Shown: piece by piece, positions 37,038 through 45,734 of the stretch
Numbering within the stretch: position 1 is the first letter of the stretch
Layout of the letters: each line of letters starts with the position of its first letter
DNA from: Frigidibacter oleivorans
GTDB taxonomy: Bacteria; Pseudomonadota; Alphaproteobacteria; Rhodobacterales; Rhodobacteraceae
DNA: 64,000 bases
Direction: 5' to 3'
NCBI RefSeq assembly: GCF_003993775.1
Contig: NZ_RJRZ01000014.1
Location: 1 to 64,000, forward strand
Program-made: the position numbers and the translations under genes
Notes under the pieces: model-generated
What the model was told of the DNA's origin: nothing
What the model saw: the letters and a program-made list of their open reading frames with translations, nothing else
Database searches by the model: none

Positions 37038-37942
37038 TCGCGCCCGACTGGGACGACCTGCGCATCTTCCTCGCCGTCGCGCGGGGCGACAGCCTGTCGG
37101 CGGCGGGGCGGTCGCTGCGGCTGGACCCGGCGACGGTGGGGCGCCGGATCACCCGGCTGGAGGACGGGCTGGGCCAGCCGCTGTTCCTGCGCTCGGCCCA
37201 GGGCTACCGGCTGACCGAGGCGGGACAGCGGCTGATGCCGCACGCCGAATCGGCCGAACGCGCCATGGCGGGCGCGGTCGAGGCGACGGCCGGGGTGGCG
37301 GCGGGACTGGGCGGGCAGATCCGCATCGGCGCCCCCGACGGCTGCGCCAATTTCCTGCTGCCGCAGGTGACGGCCGAGATCTGCGACGCCAACCCGGGGC
37401 TCGAGGTGCAGATCGTGGCCCTGCCGCGCATCTTCAACCTGTCGCGGCGCGAGGCCGACCTCGCCATCGCGGTCAGCCGGCCGCAGCAGGGCCGGCTCGC
37501 GGTGCAGAAACTGTCGGACTACCGGCTGAGCCTTGCCGCGGACGAGGGCTATCTGGCGCGACATCCACCGGTGCGGGCGCTGGCGGACCTGACGGCGCAT
37601 CGCATGGTGGGCTACATCCCCGACATGATCTTCGACAAGGAACTGGACTACCTCGCGGGGATCGGCGCGGGGGCGGTGCCCCTGGCCTCCAACTCCGTCG
37701 CGGTGCAGCTGATGTGGCTGCGCGCGGGGGCCGGGATCGGGGTCGTCCACGACTTCGCCATGCCGGTGGCGCCCGGCCTGCGGCGGGTGCTGCCCGACGC
37801 GGTGACGCTGACGCGCAGCTTCTGGCTGATCCGGCACGAGGATGACCGCCGCTCCGACCGGATGACGCGGTTCTGCGAGGCGCTGTCGCAGGGGATGCGG
37901 CGGGAAATCGCCCGGCTGGAGGCGCTGGCCTCGGCGCAATGA
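37034..37942 (+). CDS. LysR-family transcriptional regulator
   Basis: This 302-residue protein has an N-terminal winged helix-turn-helix (WDDLRIFLAVARGDSLSAAGRSLRLDPATVGRRITRLEDGLGQPLFLR). An effector-binding domain follows, beginning with GGQIRIGAPDGCANFLLPQVTAEI. The recognition-helix sequence LDPATVGRRI is of the GcvA/CrgA-like subgroup. It is coupled to the glycosyltransferase (ATGA overlap), which is unusual for a LysR gene, normally divergent from its target. The target is unknown. Confidence 0.85.
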   Translation: MIAPDWDDLRIFLAVARGDSLSAAGRSLRLDPATVGRRITRLEDGLGQPLFLRSAQGYRLTEAGQRLMPHAESAERAMAGAVEATAGVAAGLGGQIRIGAPDGCANFLLPQVTAEICDANPGLEVQIVALPRIFNLSRREADLAIAVSRPQQGRLAVQKLSDYRLSLAADEGYLARHPPVRALADLTAHRMVGYIPDMIFDKELDYLAGIGAGAVPLASNSVAVQLMWLRAGAGIGVVHDFAMPVAPGLRRVLPDAVTLTRSFWLIRHEDDRRSDRMTRFCEALSQGMRREIARLEALASAQ

Positions 37943-38046
37943 CGCGGGCGACCGGGCATTGTGACGCCGGTCGCGGCCCGACGCTTGACAGGGGCGCCCC
38001 CTCGCCGGACGCTTTGACAGACGCTTACGGGTAGAGGAGGACTCGC

Positions 38047-38481
38047 ATGCTGGTGCAGCAGATTCTGAAGGCCAAGGCCGATGACGGGGTGGTGACGGTC
38101 GCCCCCGGCTGGAACCTCGCCGCGGTGGCCGAGGTCCTGTCGGCACGCCGGATCGGCGCGGTGGTGGTGTCGAGCGACGGCAAGACGGTGCAGGGCATCC
38201 TGTCGGAACGCGACATCGTGCGCGAACTGGGCCGGCGCGGCACGACCTGCCTGACCGATGCCGTCGATCAGGTGATGACCCGCACCATCGTCACCTGCAC
38301 CCGGTCCGACACCGCCCAGCATGTGCTGGAGCGGATGACGGCGGGCCGGTTCCGGCACATGCCGGTCGTCGAGGATGGCGAGATGGTGGGCCTGATCTCG
38401 ATCGGCGACATCGTGAAGGCGCGGCTCGAGGAGCTGGAGACCGAGCGCGAGGCGCTGACCGGGATGATCATGGGCAACTGA
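38047..38481 (+). CDS. Tandem CBS-domain protein
   Basis: This 144-residue protein consists of two CBS motifs: residues about 15-70 (GWNLAAVAEVLSARRIGAVVVSSDGKTVQGILSERDIVREL) and 80-135 (RSDTAQHVLERMTAGRFRHMPVVEDGEMVGLISIGDIVKARL). Standalone CBS pairs bind adenosine nucleotides and act as energy or redox sensors. AGAGGAGG precedes the ATG. Its partner is unknown. Confidence 0.9.
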   Translation: MLVQQILKAKADDGVVTVAPGWNLAAVAEVLSARRIGAVVVSSDGKTVQGILSERDIVRELGRRGTTCLTDAVDQVMTRTIVTCTRSDTAQHVLERMTAGRFRHMPVVEDGEMVGLISIGDIVKARLEELETEREALTGMIMGN

Positions 38482-38616
38482 CGCCCGCGGCCGGTCCGGG
38501 CCTCGGGCGGCGGGTATCGCTGCGCTTGCATTCCGGCACGGGCTGTTGTTCCGTGCCGGCCGGGGGCGGCGCGGGCGGGCGCAGGGAGACCTCCAGACAG
38601 GCCTCCGGAGGAGCTC

Positions 38617-39114
38617 ATGCGCATCGGCCTTTACCCCGGCACCTTCGATCCGGTGACGCTCGGCCATATCGACATCATCCAGCGCGCGGCCCGGCTGGTG
38701 GACAGGCTGGTGATCGGCGTCGCGATCAACCGCGACAAGGGGCCGATGTTCACGCTCGAGGAACGGGTGGCGATGGTGGGCGCGGAATGCGCCGCCATCG
38801 CCAAGACCTCGGGGACCGAGATCCTCGTGCATCCGTTCGAGAACCTGCTGATCGACTGCGCCCGCGACGTGGGCGCCAGCGTGATCGTGCGCGGGCTGCG
38901 GGCGGTGGCGGATTTCGAATACGAATTCCAGATGGTGGGCATGAACCGGGTGCTCGATTCCCGGGTCGAGACGGTGTTCCTGATGGCCGATGCCCGGCGG
39001 CAGGCGATCGCCTCGAAGCTGGTGAAGGAGATCGCCCGCCTCGGCGGCGACGTGTCGCAATTCGTGCCGGCCGCCGTGGACGTCGCGCTGCGCGAGCGGC
39101 TGGCCCGCGCCTAG
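38617..39114 (+). CDS. coaD: Phosphopantetheine adenylyltransferase
   Basis: CoaD makes dephospho-CoA from 4'-phosphopantetheine and ATP. The 165-residue protein opens YPGTFDPVTLGHIDIIQRAA, with the T/HxGH nucleotidyltransferase motif, and has VRGLRAVADFEYEFQMVGMNRVL and the C-terminal ASKLVKEIARLGGDVSQFVP. Length is standard. GGAGGAG lies before the start. The stop shares a CTAG with the convergent antiporter gene. Confidence 0.96.
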   Translation: MRIGLYPGTFDPVTLGHIDIIQRAARLVDRLVIGVAINRDKGPMFTLEERVAMVGAECAAIAKTSGTEILVHPFENLLIDCARDVGASVIVRGLRAVADFEYEFQMVGMNRVLDSRVETVFLMADARRQAIASKLVKEIARLGGDVSQFVPAAVDVALRERLARA

Positions 39115-41831
39115 GAGGCGGCCGCGGGGCGCGGCGCGGGTTCTGGTGCCGGCTCTGGTTCGGGGTTCGCCGCGCTGCCGGTTCCGGCGGGCGGGGGCGC
39201 GTCGGAGGCGGCCTCCGGCGGTGCATCCGGCGGTTCGCTCCCCTCCGCCTGCGGCAGCGCCGGCCCCGGCAGATCGGCGGGCGCGCCGGGTGCCGCATCG
39301 GCCGCCAGCGGCGCGGGCTGCGGCATCTCTCGCCCGCCGAACAGCACGGGATCGACCTTGACCCCGCGCCGCGCCGCGCTGTCCACCACTGCCTGGCGCA
39401 GTTCCGGGCTCTGGTCCAGCAGCTTGCGGAACCGCGTCTCGTCCAGCGCCAACAGCGTGCAGGGCGTGATCGCCACCACCTGCGCCCGCCGCCGGACCCG
39501 CGCCAGCAGCGCGAGCTGCCCGAACATCTCGCCCCGGCCCAGCCGGTGCCGGGTGCTGGCGGTGATCGCCTCCACCGCGCCCGAGGCGATGAACCAGACC
39601 TGCCGGGGCGGCGCATCGCGGGGCAGGATCACCTGACCGGGCCGGGCATAGACGGTGCGCAGCCGGCGCGCCAGCATCCGGCGCACGCCTTCGTCCAGTT
39701 CCGAAAACAGCGGAAACTGCGCCACAAGGTCCGACTTCTGCAGCTTCAGGTCCAGCGTCGGCCGTTCCGCCAGCCTGCCGCGCCGCCGGCCGATCTCTTC
39801 GGCGAGCCGGGCGCGCAGTTCCGGGCCGATCAGCCCGTCCTCGGTCAGCGCGTCGTATTCGCGTTCTTCCAGCTGCAGGGTGGTGCGGCGGATCAGGCGG
39901 CGTTCCAGCGTCTCGGCATAGCCGGGGAATTGCAGGCGCAGGCCTTCCAGCTCTTTCTGGACCTCTTCCTGCCGGCGCTCCAGCAGCTCGTGCAGCAGTT
40001 CGGCCACCCGCCGGCCGTGGATGCGGTAGATGCGGTCGTCGATGAAACCGTGCAGCTGCGGCAGGATCATCCCGAGCGCCACCAGTGCCTCGAACCGGTC
40101 CTCGGTCAGGCGGGCGAGGGGGCGGCCCATGCCGGTGCGGTTGTGCAGGGCGCTCGCCAGCCGGTGCAGCCGGCCCGGCGCCAGCGCCTTGCGCGCCGCG
40201 GCGCGATAGGCGTTGCGGCCGCCGATCCGCGTCGCCTCGATCACCCCGTCGGCCCCGGCCAGCAGCCGTTCGGCCAACTGCGCCGGAATGACCTGCGCCC
40301 GGAATTCCTCGAGGATCAGGTCGCGCTCGCGCCCCGCCAGCGCCACCAGACCCAGCGTGATCCGGTCGCGGTCCTGGATCTCCTGCGCCTCGTCGGCCTG
40401 GCGCACCGCATCGTCCAGCCGCTCGCCGAAGCGCTTGGCCTCCTCGCGCACGATCTCGCGCGTCAGGCCGAAGTCGCGGGCGGTTTCCGCCACGCCCTCG
40501 CGCACCGTCTGCAGCGCGACGGCGATGACCTGCCGGCTGAGCGCGCGGTCGATCGGCGACAGCAGGTCCAGCCCCAGCCGGTGGATGACCCATCTGAGCG
40601 TCGTGCCCTGCACGATCAGCGTGAACAGGGTGAAGCCGGTGGCGACGATGCCGACCATCCGCTTCACGTCGGCGGGGACGAACCGGCTTTCGGTCACCGC
40701 CAGCGCCAGCGCCAGCGTCACCGCGCCGCGCAGCCCGCCCCAGAGGATCGCCAGCCGGTAGGGCCGTTCCACCCGCGGCGACAGGCGCAACAGCGTCAGC
40801 AGCGGCAGCACCCCGAACAGGATCATCGCCCGGGCCGCCAGCGCCGCCAGCGCCACCACGCCCACCAGCACCAGATCGAAGGCCTGCACGGTGGACAGAA
40901 GCCGCGGGATCAGGAGCGCGGCGAGGATGAAGATCAGCGAGCCCGCCCAATGGGCCAGCAGGTCCCATGTATCGCGCAAAAGAGCCGTCAGCGCCGGCGA
41001 AAAGCGACCCGGCGCCATCAGGTTCATCACCAGCCCCGCCGCGACCACGCCGACGACGCCCGAGGCCGCCAGCAGCTGTTCGGCGCCGATATAGGTCAGA
41101 TAGGGCAGTGCGACCGAGACCGAGATCTGTCCCAGCGGGTGATCCGGCATCCGCGCCATCAGCCCCACCGCCAGCCGCGCCGCGACGATCCCGGCCAGTG
41201 CCCCGCCCGCGAGGATCCAGGGAAAGCGCAGCAGGCCGCCGGCGAGGTCGGCATCCTGCCCCACCACGGTGACGAAGCCGAGGAACAGCCCGAACAGGGC
41301 GATGGCGGCGGCGTCGTTCAGCAGGCTCTCGCCCTCGACGATGCGGGCCAGCCGCTGTGGCGCGGCCGTGGCGCGGAAGATCGACACCACCGCCGACGGA
41401 TCGGTCGTCGAGACGATGGCGCCGATCAGCAGGCAGGCGGCCAGCGGCAATCCGGCGAAGGGCAGCAGCGCCAGCCCGATCACCACCGTCGCCACCAGCA
41501 CCGCCAGCACCGCCAGCACGAGGATCGGCACCCAGTCGTCGAGGATGCGGCGCAGGTTCAGCCCCAGTGAGACCTGAAAGACCAGTGTCGGCAGAAAGAC
41601 ATAAAGGAAGACGTTCGACCGGATCGGCAGGTTCAGGATCGCCAGCGCCAGCGGGTTCAGCGCATCGGTCAGGTCCGTCCGCCAGAAGAAGGTCGCCGCC
41701 GCGCCGATGGCCACGCCCACCGCGGCCAGGATCACCGTATAGGGCAGGCGCAGCCGCGCCGCCAACGGCTCGCACAGGCCGATGACCATGAACAGCGCGG
41801 CAGTGACGGCGACGATCACGAGAAGGTCCAT
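39111..41831 (-). CDS. NhaP-type Na+/H+ antiporter with C-terminal cyclic-nucleotide-binding domain
   Basis: This 906-residue protein has about 12 transmembrane segments in the first 430 residues, including SLLNDAAAIALFGLF and LWGGLRGAVTLALALAV, the ND-type ion-binding motifs of CPA1 antiporters. A long helical cytoplasmic region (about 440-690) follows. A cyclic nucleotide-binding domain (about 705-805; QVWFIASGAVEAITA, RLGRGEMFGQLALLARVRRRAQV, with the phosphate-cassette arginines) and a proline/alanine/glutamate-rich tail complete it. This plan resembles plant SOS1 and animal sperm NHE. Whether cAMP or cGMP binds is not shown. The start at 41831 is the first Met before the first membrane helix. 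Confidence 0.85.
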   Translation of the reverse strand: MDLLVIVAVTAALFMVIGLCEPLAARLRLPYTVILAAVGVAIGAAATFFWRTDLTDALNPLALAILNLPIRSNVFLYVFLPTLVFQVSLGLNLRRILDDWVPILVLAVLAVLVATVVIGLALLPFAGLPLAACLLIGAIVSTTDPSAVVSIFRATAAPQRLARIVEGESLLNDAAAIALFGLFLGFVTVVGQDADLAGGLLRFPWILAGGALAGIVAARLAVGLMARMPDHPLGQISVSVALPYLTYIGAEQLLAASGVVGVVAAGLVMNLMAPGRFSPALTALLRDTWDLLAHWAGSLIFILAALLIPRLLSTVQAFDLVLVGVVALAALAARAMILFGVLPLLTLLRLSPRVERPYRLAILWGGLRGAVTLALALAVTESRFVPADVKRMVGIVATGFTLFTLIVQGTTLRWVIHRLGLDLLSPIDRALSRQVIAVALQTVREGVAETARDFGLTREIVREEAKRFGERLDDAVRQADEAQEIQDRDRITLGLVALAGRERDLILEEFRAQVIPAQLAERLLAGADGVIEATRIGGRNAYRAAARKALAPGRLHRLASALHNRTGMGRPLARLTEDRFEALVALGMILPQLHGFIDDRIYRIHGRRVAELLHELLERRQEEVQKELEGLRLQFPGYAETLERRLIRRTTLQLEEREYDALTEDGLIGPELRARLAEEIGRRRGRLAERPTLDLKLQKSDLVAQFPLFSELDEGVRRMLARRLRTVYARPGQVILPRDAPPRQVWFIASGAVEAITASTRHRLGRGEMFGQLALLARVRRRAQVVAITPCTLLALDETRFRKLLDQSPELRQAVVDSAARRGVKVDPVLFGGREMPQPAPLAADAAPGAPADLPGPALPQAEGSEPPDAPPEAASDAPPPAGTGSAANPEPEPAPEPAPRPAAAS

Positions 41832-42067
41832 ACCTGTCGATAGCGCGCATGGCCCCGGCCGGTAAGTCCTTGGCCGCCCTGTTGGGGATAAGTTTTCGTG
41901 ACGGGCGTGAAACATGCCGCCGCAAGGCGCGGCCGGCGGTGCGACCGGCGCGAAGGCGGGCAGGGCGGGGATGATCGGCGGCCGGATGCCGGCCGGACCG
42001 CGCGCCCCCTTGCGCCCGGGCCGGTCCTGACGCTCAATCCCGCCCGTGGATCAGGGAGGATCGCGCG

Positions 42068-42556
42068 ATGATGCCCAAGAACACCGTCTGCATCTGGTAT
42101 GACACCGAAGCCGAGGCCGCCGCCCGCTTCTATGCCGAAACCTTCCCCGACAGCGCCGTCCATGCCGTAAACCGCGCCCCGTCAGACTTTCCCGGCGGAA
42201 CGGCGGGGCAGGTGCTGACGGTGGACTTCACCGTGGCGGGGCTGCGCTGCATCGGGCTGAACGGCGGCCCGGTCTTTCCGCAGACCGAGGCCGTCTCGTT
42301 CCAGATCGCCACCGACGACCAGGCGGAAACCGACCGCTACTGGACCGCCATCGTCGGCAATGGCGGGCAGGAAAGCGCCTGCGGCTGGTGCAAGGACCGC
42401 TGGGGCGTCAACTGGCAGATCACCCCCCGCGTGCTGACCGACGCAATGGCCGCGGGCGGGGATCAGGCCGCGCGGGCCTTCGCCGCGATGATGACCATGC
42501 GCAAGATCGACGTGGCGGCGATCGAGGCCGCTGTCGAGGCAGCGCGCCGGGGCTGA
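42068..42556 (+). CDS. VOC-family (PhnB-like) protein
   Basis: This 162-residue glyoxalase/bleomycin-resistance-fold protein has WYDTEAEAAARFYAETFPDS at the N-terminus and the VSFQIATDDQAETDRYWTAIVG repeat. The late CGWCKDRWGVNWQITPRVL is diagnostic of the PhnB/3-demethylubiquinone methyltransferase-like group. Despite that annotation in databases, these are usually uncharacterised metal-binding proteins. Tandem ATGs (42068, 42071) follow GGGAGGA. Confidence 0.85.
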   Translation: MMPKNTVCIWYDTEAEAAARFYAETFPDSAVHAVNRAPSDFPGGTAGQVLTVDFTVAGLRCIGLNGGPVFPQTEAVSFQIATDDQAETDRYWTAIVGNGGQESACGWCKDRWGVNWQITPRVLTDAMAAGGDQAARAFAAMMTMRKIDVAAIEAAVEAARRG

Positions 42557-42595
42557 GACCCGGCTCGACCCACCGGCCACCCGCGAGGCAGCCCG

Positions 42596-43213
42596 ATGAT
42601 CACCGAGATCGAGGAGTATTTCACCAAGGGCTGCGGCCGCTGCCCCCGCTTCGATACCGCCGACTGTTCCACCCGTCACTGGGCGGCGGGGCTGGCGGAA
42701 CTCCGGCGGCAATGCCGGGCGGCGGGGCTGGCCGAGACGGTGAAATGGGGGCATCCCTGCTATATGCATGCGGGGCGCAACATCGCGATCCTCGGCGCCT
42801 TTCGCGGCGATTTCCGGCTGAGCTTCTTCGATGCCGCGCTGCTGTCCGATCCCGAGGCGGTGCTGGAACCGCAGGGGCCGAACAGCCGCCCCGACATGAT
42901 CCGCTTCACCGACGATGCGCAGCCCGCCGCGATGGCGCCGGTGATCGGCGCCTATCTGGCCGAGGCGATGGGCCATGCCGAACGGGGGACCAGGCCGCCG
43001 AGACGCGCCGAGGAGGTGGATCTGCCCGAGGAACTGCTGGACGCGCTCGACGCCGACATCGCGCTGGCCGAGGCCTTTCGCGCCCTGACGCCGGGCCGGC
43101 AGCGCAGCTACGCGATCCACCTCGCCTCGGCCAAGACCTCGGCCACCCGCACCGCCCGGATCCTGCGGGCGCGCGACCGGATCCTTGCCGGCAAGGGCGC
43201 GAACGAGCGCTAG
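42596..43213 (+). CDS. YdeI/OmpD-associated family protein with DUF1801 domain
   Basis: This 205-residue protein has an N-terminal DUF1801 fold (WAAGLAELRRQCRAAGLAETVKWGHPCYMHAGRNIAILGAFRGDFRLSFF). A C-terminal YdeI/OmdA segment (PEELLDALDADIALAEAFRALTPGRQRSYAIHLASAKTSATRTARI) follows. No enzymatic activity is assigned; E. coli YdeI has been linked to stress resistance. It follows the VOC gene by 39 bases on the same strand. Its stop overlaps the convergent DUF808 stop in a CTAG. Confidence 0.85.
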   Translation: MITEIEEYFTKGCGRCPRFDTADCSTRHWAAGLAELRRQCRAAGLAETVKWGHPCYMHAGRNIAILGAFRGDFRLSFFDAALLSDPEAVLEPQGPNSRPDMIRFTDDAQPAAMAPVIGAYLAEAMGHAERGTRPPRRAEEVDLPEELLDALDADIALAEAFRALTPGRQRSYAIHLASAKTSATRTARILRARDRILAGKGANER

Positions 43214-44190
43214 TGCCCGCCGGCCGTTCCCGGCTTCTTGCCCCGGACCGCCGCCACCGCCGGTTCGATCACCCGCGCCGCGACCGGGATCAGCAGCATG
43301 CCGAGGATCAGCCCGAAGATGCCGTCGAAGAAGGCGGTGACCGCCCAATGGACGAAGCCGCCCGCCACCGGCAGCGCATGGGCCGCCACCTCGGCCATGT
43401 GCTCAATGGCATGGCCGGGCTGGGTCAGGCCGAATTCCTCCAGCCCGTGGATGACGATGGCGCCGCCCACCCAGATCATCGCCGCCGTGCCCACGACCGA
43501 CAGCACCGCCATCAGCCGCGGCATCGCCCGGACCAGCCCCCGGCCCAGACCCCGGCCCGCGCCGGTCCGCGCCTCGCGCGCCAGATGCAGGCCCACATCG
43601 TCCATCTTCACGATCAGCGCGACGCCGCCATAGACCAGCGCGGTGATCGCCACGCCCACCACGGCCAGCGTCACCGCCTGCATCACGAAGCTGCCCGGCC
43701 CGATCTCGTTCAGGGCGATGGTCATGATCTCGGCCGACAGGATGAAATCGGTCTTGATCGCGCCCGCGACCTTCTCTTCTTCCAGATGCGCGGGGTCCTT
43801 CACGTCCAGATCGCGTTCGACCATCGCGGCGGGATGCGGGAACAGCCAGTGATGGACCTTCTCCGCCCCCTCGAAGCACAGATAGGCGCCGCCGACCATC
43901 AGCAGCGGCGTGATCGCCCAGGGGGCGAAATGCGACAGGATCAGCGCCAGCGGCAACAGGATGACCAGCTTGTTGCGCAGCGACCCCAGCGAGATGCGCC
44001 AGATGATCGGCAGTTCGCGGCTGGCCTCGAAGCCGTGGACGTATTTCGGCGTCACCGCCGCGTCGTCGATGACCACGCCCGCGGCCTTCATCCCGGCCTT
44101 GCCGGCCATGCCCGCCACATCGTCGACCGAGGCGGCCGCCGCCTTGGCGATGCCCGCCACGTCATCGAGAAGCGCCAGAAGACCGCTCAT
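43210..44190 (-). CDS. DUF808 family membrane protein (YedI-like)
   Basis: This 326-residue protein has the family opening SGLLALLDDVAGIAKAAAASVDDVA and KAAGVVIDDAAVTPKYVHGF. About eight hydrophobic segments and the conserved GAYLCFEGAEKVHHWL and GAIKTDFILSAEIMTIALNEI follow. It sits in the inner membrane. E. coli YedI is uncharacterised. The start at 44190 puts the family motif at the N-terminus. Confidence 0.9.
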   Translation of the reverse strand: MSGLLALLDDVAGIAKAAAASVDDVAGMAGKAGMKAAGVVIDDAAVTPKYVHGFEASRELPIIWRISLGSLRNKLVILLPLALILSHFAPWAITPLLMVGGAYLCFEGAEKVHHWLFPHPAAMVERDLDVKDPAHLEEEKVAGAIKTDFILSAEIMTIALNEIGPGSFVMQAVTLAVVGVAITALVYGGVALIVKMDDVGLHLAREARTGAGRGLGRGLVRAMPRLMAVLSVVGTAAMIWVGGAIVIHGLEEFGLTQPGHAIEHMAEVAAHALPVAGGFVHWAVTAFFDGIFGLILGMLLIPVAARVIEPAVAAVRGKKPGTAGGH

Positions 44191-44305
44191 GCCCGCATCC
44201 GTCCTGTTGCCGGGCACGCGCGCCCCTTTCGGGAAGCCTAGCGCAAGCACCGCCGGCTGCAAGGCCGTGCCGCGCCGCGGCATCGGCGGCCCGGGACGGT
44301 GCCGT

Positions 44306-44338
44306 CGTTAGCGCCACCAGCCGATGTTTTCGCTAACA
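44306..44338. promoter_or_regulatory. CceR-like palindromes before the first GAPDH gene
   Basis: TGTTTTCGCTAACA at 44325-44338 differs at two positions from TGTTAGCGCTAACA, the palindrome I recall for the LacI-type regulator CceR of Rhodobacter. A half site, GTTAGCGCC, lies just upstream at 44307-44315. They stand about 96-128 bases before the ATG at 44434. Confidence 0.5.
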
Positions 44339-44433
44339 TGTTGATCTGGCGGGTTTTCTGCGGTGCAGCCCCGGGTTATATGCAGCAGACTATCGCGCGA
44401 TCGGCCCCGTTGCGGCCCGGACAGGAGAGCCTG

Positions 44434-45438
44434 ATGACCATCACCGTCGGAATCAACGGCTTTGGCCGGATCGGCCGCTGCACGCTTGCCCATATCGCCG
44501 AGGCCGCGCGCAACGACGTGCAGGTGGTCCGCATCAACGCCACCGGCCCGATCGAGACCAACGCCCATCTGCTGAAATACGACAGCGTCCACGGCCGTTT
44601 TCCGGGGCCGGTCAAGGTGACGGGCAGCACGCTGGACCTGGGCCGCGGCCCGATCGAGGTCATGTCCACCTATGAACCGCGCGAGCTGGACTGGGAGGGC
44701 GTGGACGTGGTGCTGGAATGCACCGGCAAGTTCAACGACCGCGAGGCGGCGGCGGTGCACCTGACCCGCGGCGCCAAACGGGTGCTGGTCTCGGCCCCGG
44801 CGAAGAATGCCGACAAGACCGTGGTCTATGGCGTCAACCACCGCAGCCTGACGCCCGACCATCTGGTCGTGTCGAACGGCTCCTGCACCACCAACTGCCT
44901 CGCGCCGCTGGCCAAGGTGCTGAACGACGCCATCGGCATCGAGTCGGGGATCATGACCACGATCCATTCCTATACCGGCGACCAGCCCACGCTCGACCGC
45001 CGCCACAAGGACCTCTATCGCGCCCGCGCCGCAGCGATGGCGATGATCCCCACCTCGACCGGGGCGGCCAAGGCCATCGGCGAGGTGCTGCCGGAACTGA
45101 AGGGCCGGCTCGACGGCTCGGCGATCCGGGTGCCCACGCCCAATGTCTCGGCGGTGGACCTGACCTTCGTGGCGGGCCGCGACGTGACCGTGGCCGACGT
45201 GAACGAGATCGTGCGCGAGGCGGCGGCGGGGCATATGGGCCATGTGCTGGCCTACGATCCGGAACCGAAGGTCTCGATCGACTTCAACCACACCACGCAT
45301 TCGTCTATCTTCGCCCCGGACCAGACCAAGGTCGTGGGCGGCCGCACCGTCCGCGTGCTGGCCTGGTACGACAACGAATGGGGTTTTTCCTGCCGGATGG
45401 CCGATGTGGCCGGGGCGATGGGGCGGCTCCTGCACTGA
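44434..45438 (+). CDS. gapB: Glyceraldehyde-3-phosphate dehydrogenase, GapB-like
   Basis: This 334-residue GAPDH has [10 protein letters not shown] and the catalytic segment SCTTNCLAP with C151, followed by the [11 protein letters not shown] histidine. The residue that normally recognises the NAD ribose, Asp in INDP/INDL, is Ala here (A36 in RINATGP), as in Bacillus GapB (INAS), which prefers NADP and works in gluconeogenesis. GapB-like cofactor use is inferred from that one site. CAGGAGAG precedes the ATG. It shares a region with a small membrane peptide gene and a second GAPDH. Confidence 0.88.
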   Translation: MTITVGINGFGRIGRCTLAHIAEAARNDVQVVRINATGPIETNAHLLKYDSVHGRFPGPVKVTGSTLDLGRGPIEVMSTYEPRELDWEGVDVVLECTGKFNDREAAAVHLTRGAKRVLVSAPAKNADKTVVYGVNHRSLTPDHLVVSNGSCTTNCLAPLAKVLNDAIGIESGIMTTIHSYTGDQPTLDRRHKDLYRARAAAMAMIPTSTGAAKAIGEVLPELKGRLDGSAIRVPTPNVSAVDLTFVAGRDVTVADVNEIVREAAAGHMGHVLAYDPEPKVSIDFNHTTHSSIFAPDQTKVVGGRTVRVLAWYDNEWGFSCRMADVAGAMGRLLH

Positions 45439-45483
45439 GGAACCGCCGGGGGCATCGTCCCCCGCCCATGCCACCGGGTGACC

Positions 45484-45627
45484 ATGACCGACCGGATCGC
45501 TCTCGTCCTCGGCATCCTGATCGCGCTCGTCTTCGTCATCGACGCGCTGGCCTTCGGCGGCAGCCTGCCCCTGTTCCTGGGGCGGCGCCTGGCAGGGCTG
45601 ATCGAGTATCTCGCCTTCTGGAGATAG
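45484..45627 (+). CDS. 47-residue single-span membrane peptide between two gap genes
   Basis: This short ORF (MTDRIALVLGILIALVFVID, then a linker and LPLFLGRRLAGLIEYLAFWR) encodes one hydrophobic helix (residues 5-25) and an amphipathic C-terminal half. It begins 45 bases after the gapB-like stop, and GGGTGACC precedes its ATG. Its position inside a same-strand gap cluster suggests co-transcription. I cannot assign a function. Confidence 0.6.
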   Translation: MTDRIALVLGILIALVFVIDALAFGGSLPLFLGRRLAGLIEYLAFWR

Positions 45628-45668
45628 CCGCGCTAACCTCCGCCTTGACCTTTCCGGCGCTGGCTGGA

Positions 45669-45682
45669 TGTTAGCGCCAACG
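45669..45682. promoter_or_regulatory. CceR-like palindrome before the second GAPDH gene
   Basis: TGTTAGCGCCAACG differs at two positions from TGTTAGCGCTAACA and lies 53 bases before the ATG at 45735. A right half (GCGCTAAC) occurs at 45630-45637, overlapping the end of the small peptide gene region. Confidence 0.5.
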
Positions 45683-45734
45683 GCGCGCGGCGACGGCCCG
45701 CGCGCCGCAGCGGCAATTGCCAGAGGAGACGGAC

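Noticed and set aside
37983-38040. Promoter suggested by two TTGACA boxes before the CBS gene
   Set aside because: Neither has a recognisable -10 box at 16-18 bases, so I did not annotate a promoter.
37648-41925. Very long open frame antisense to the antiporter region and beyond, about 1400 codons
   Set aside because: It is a frame free of stops because of high GC. It runs across LysR, CBS and coaD genes on the opposite strand and has arginine/proline/histidine-rich, non-protein-like composition.
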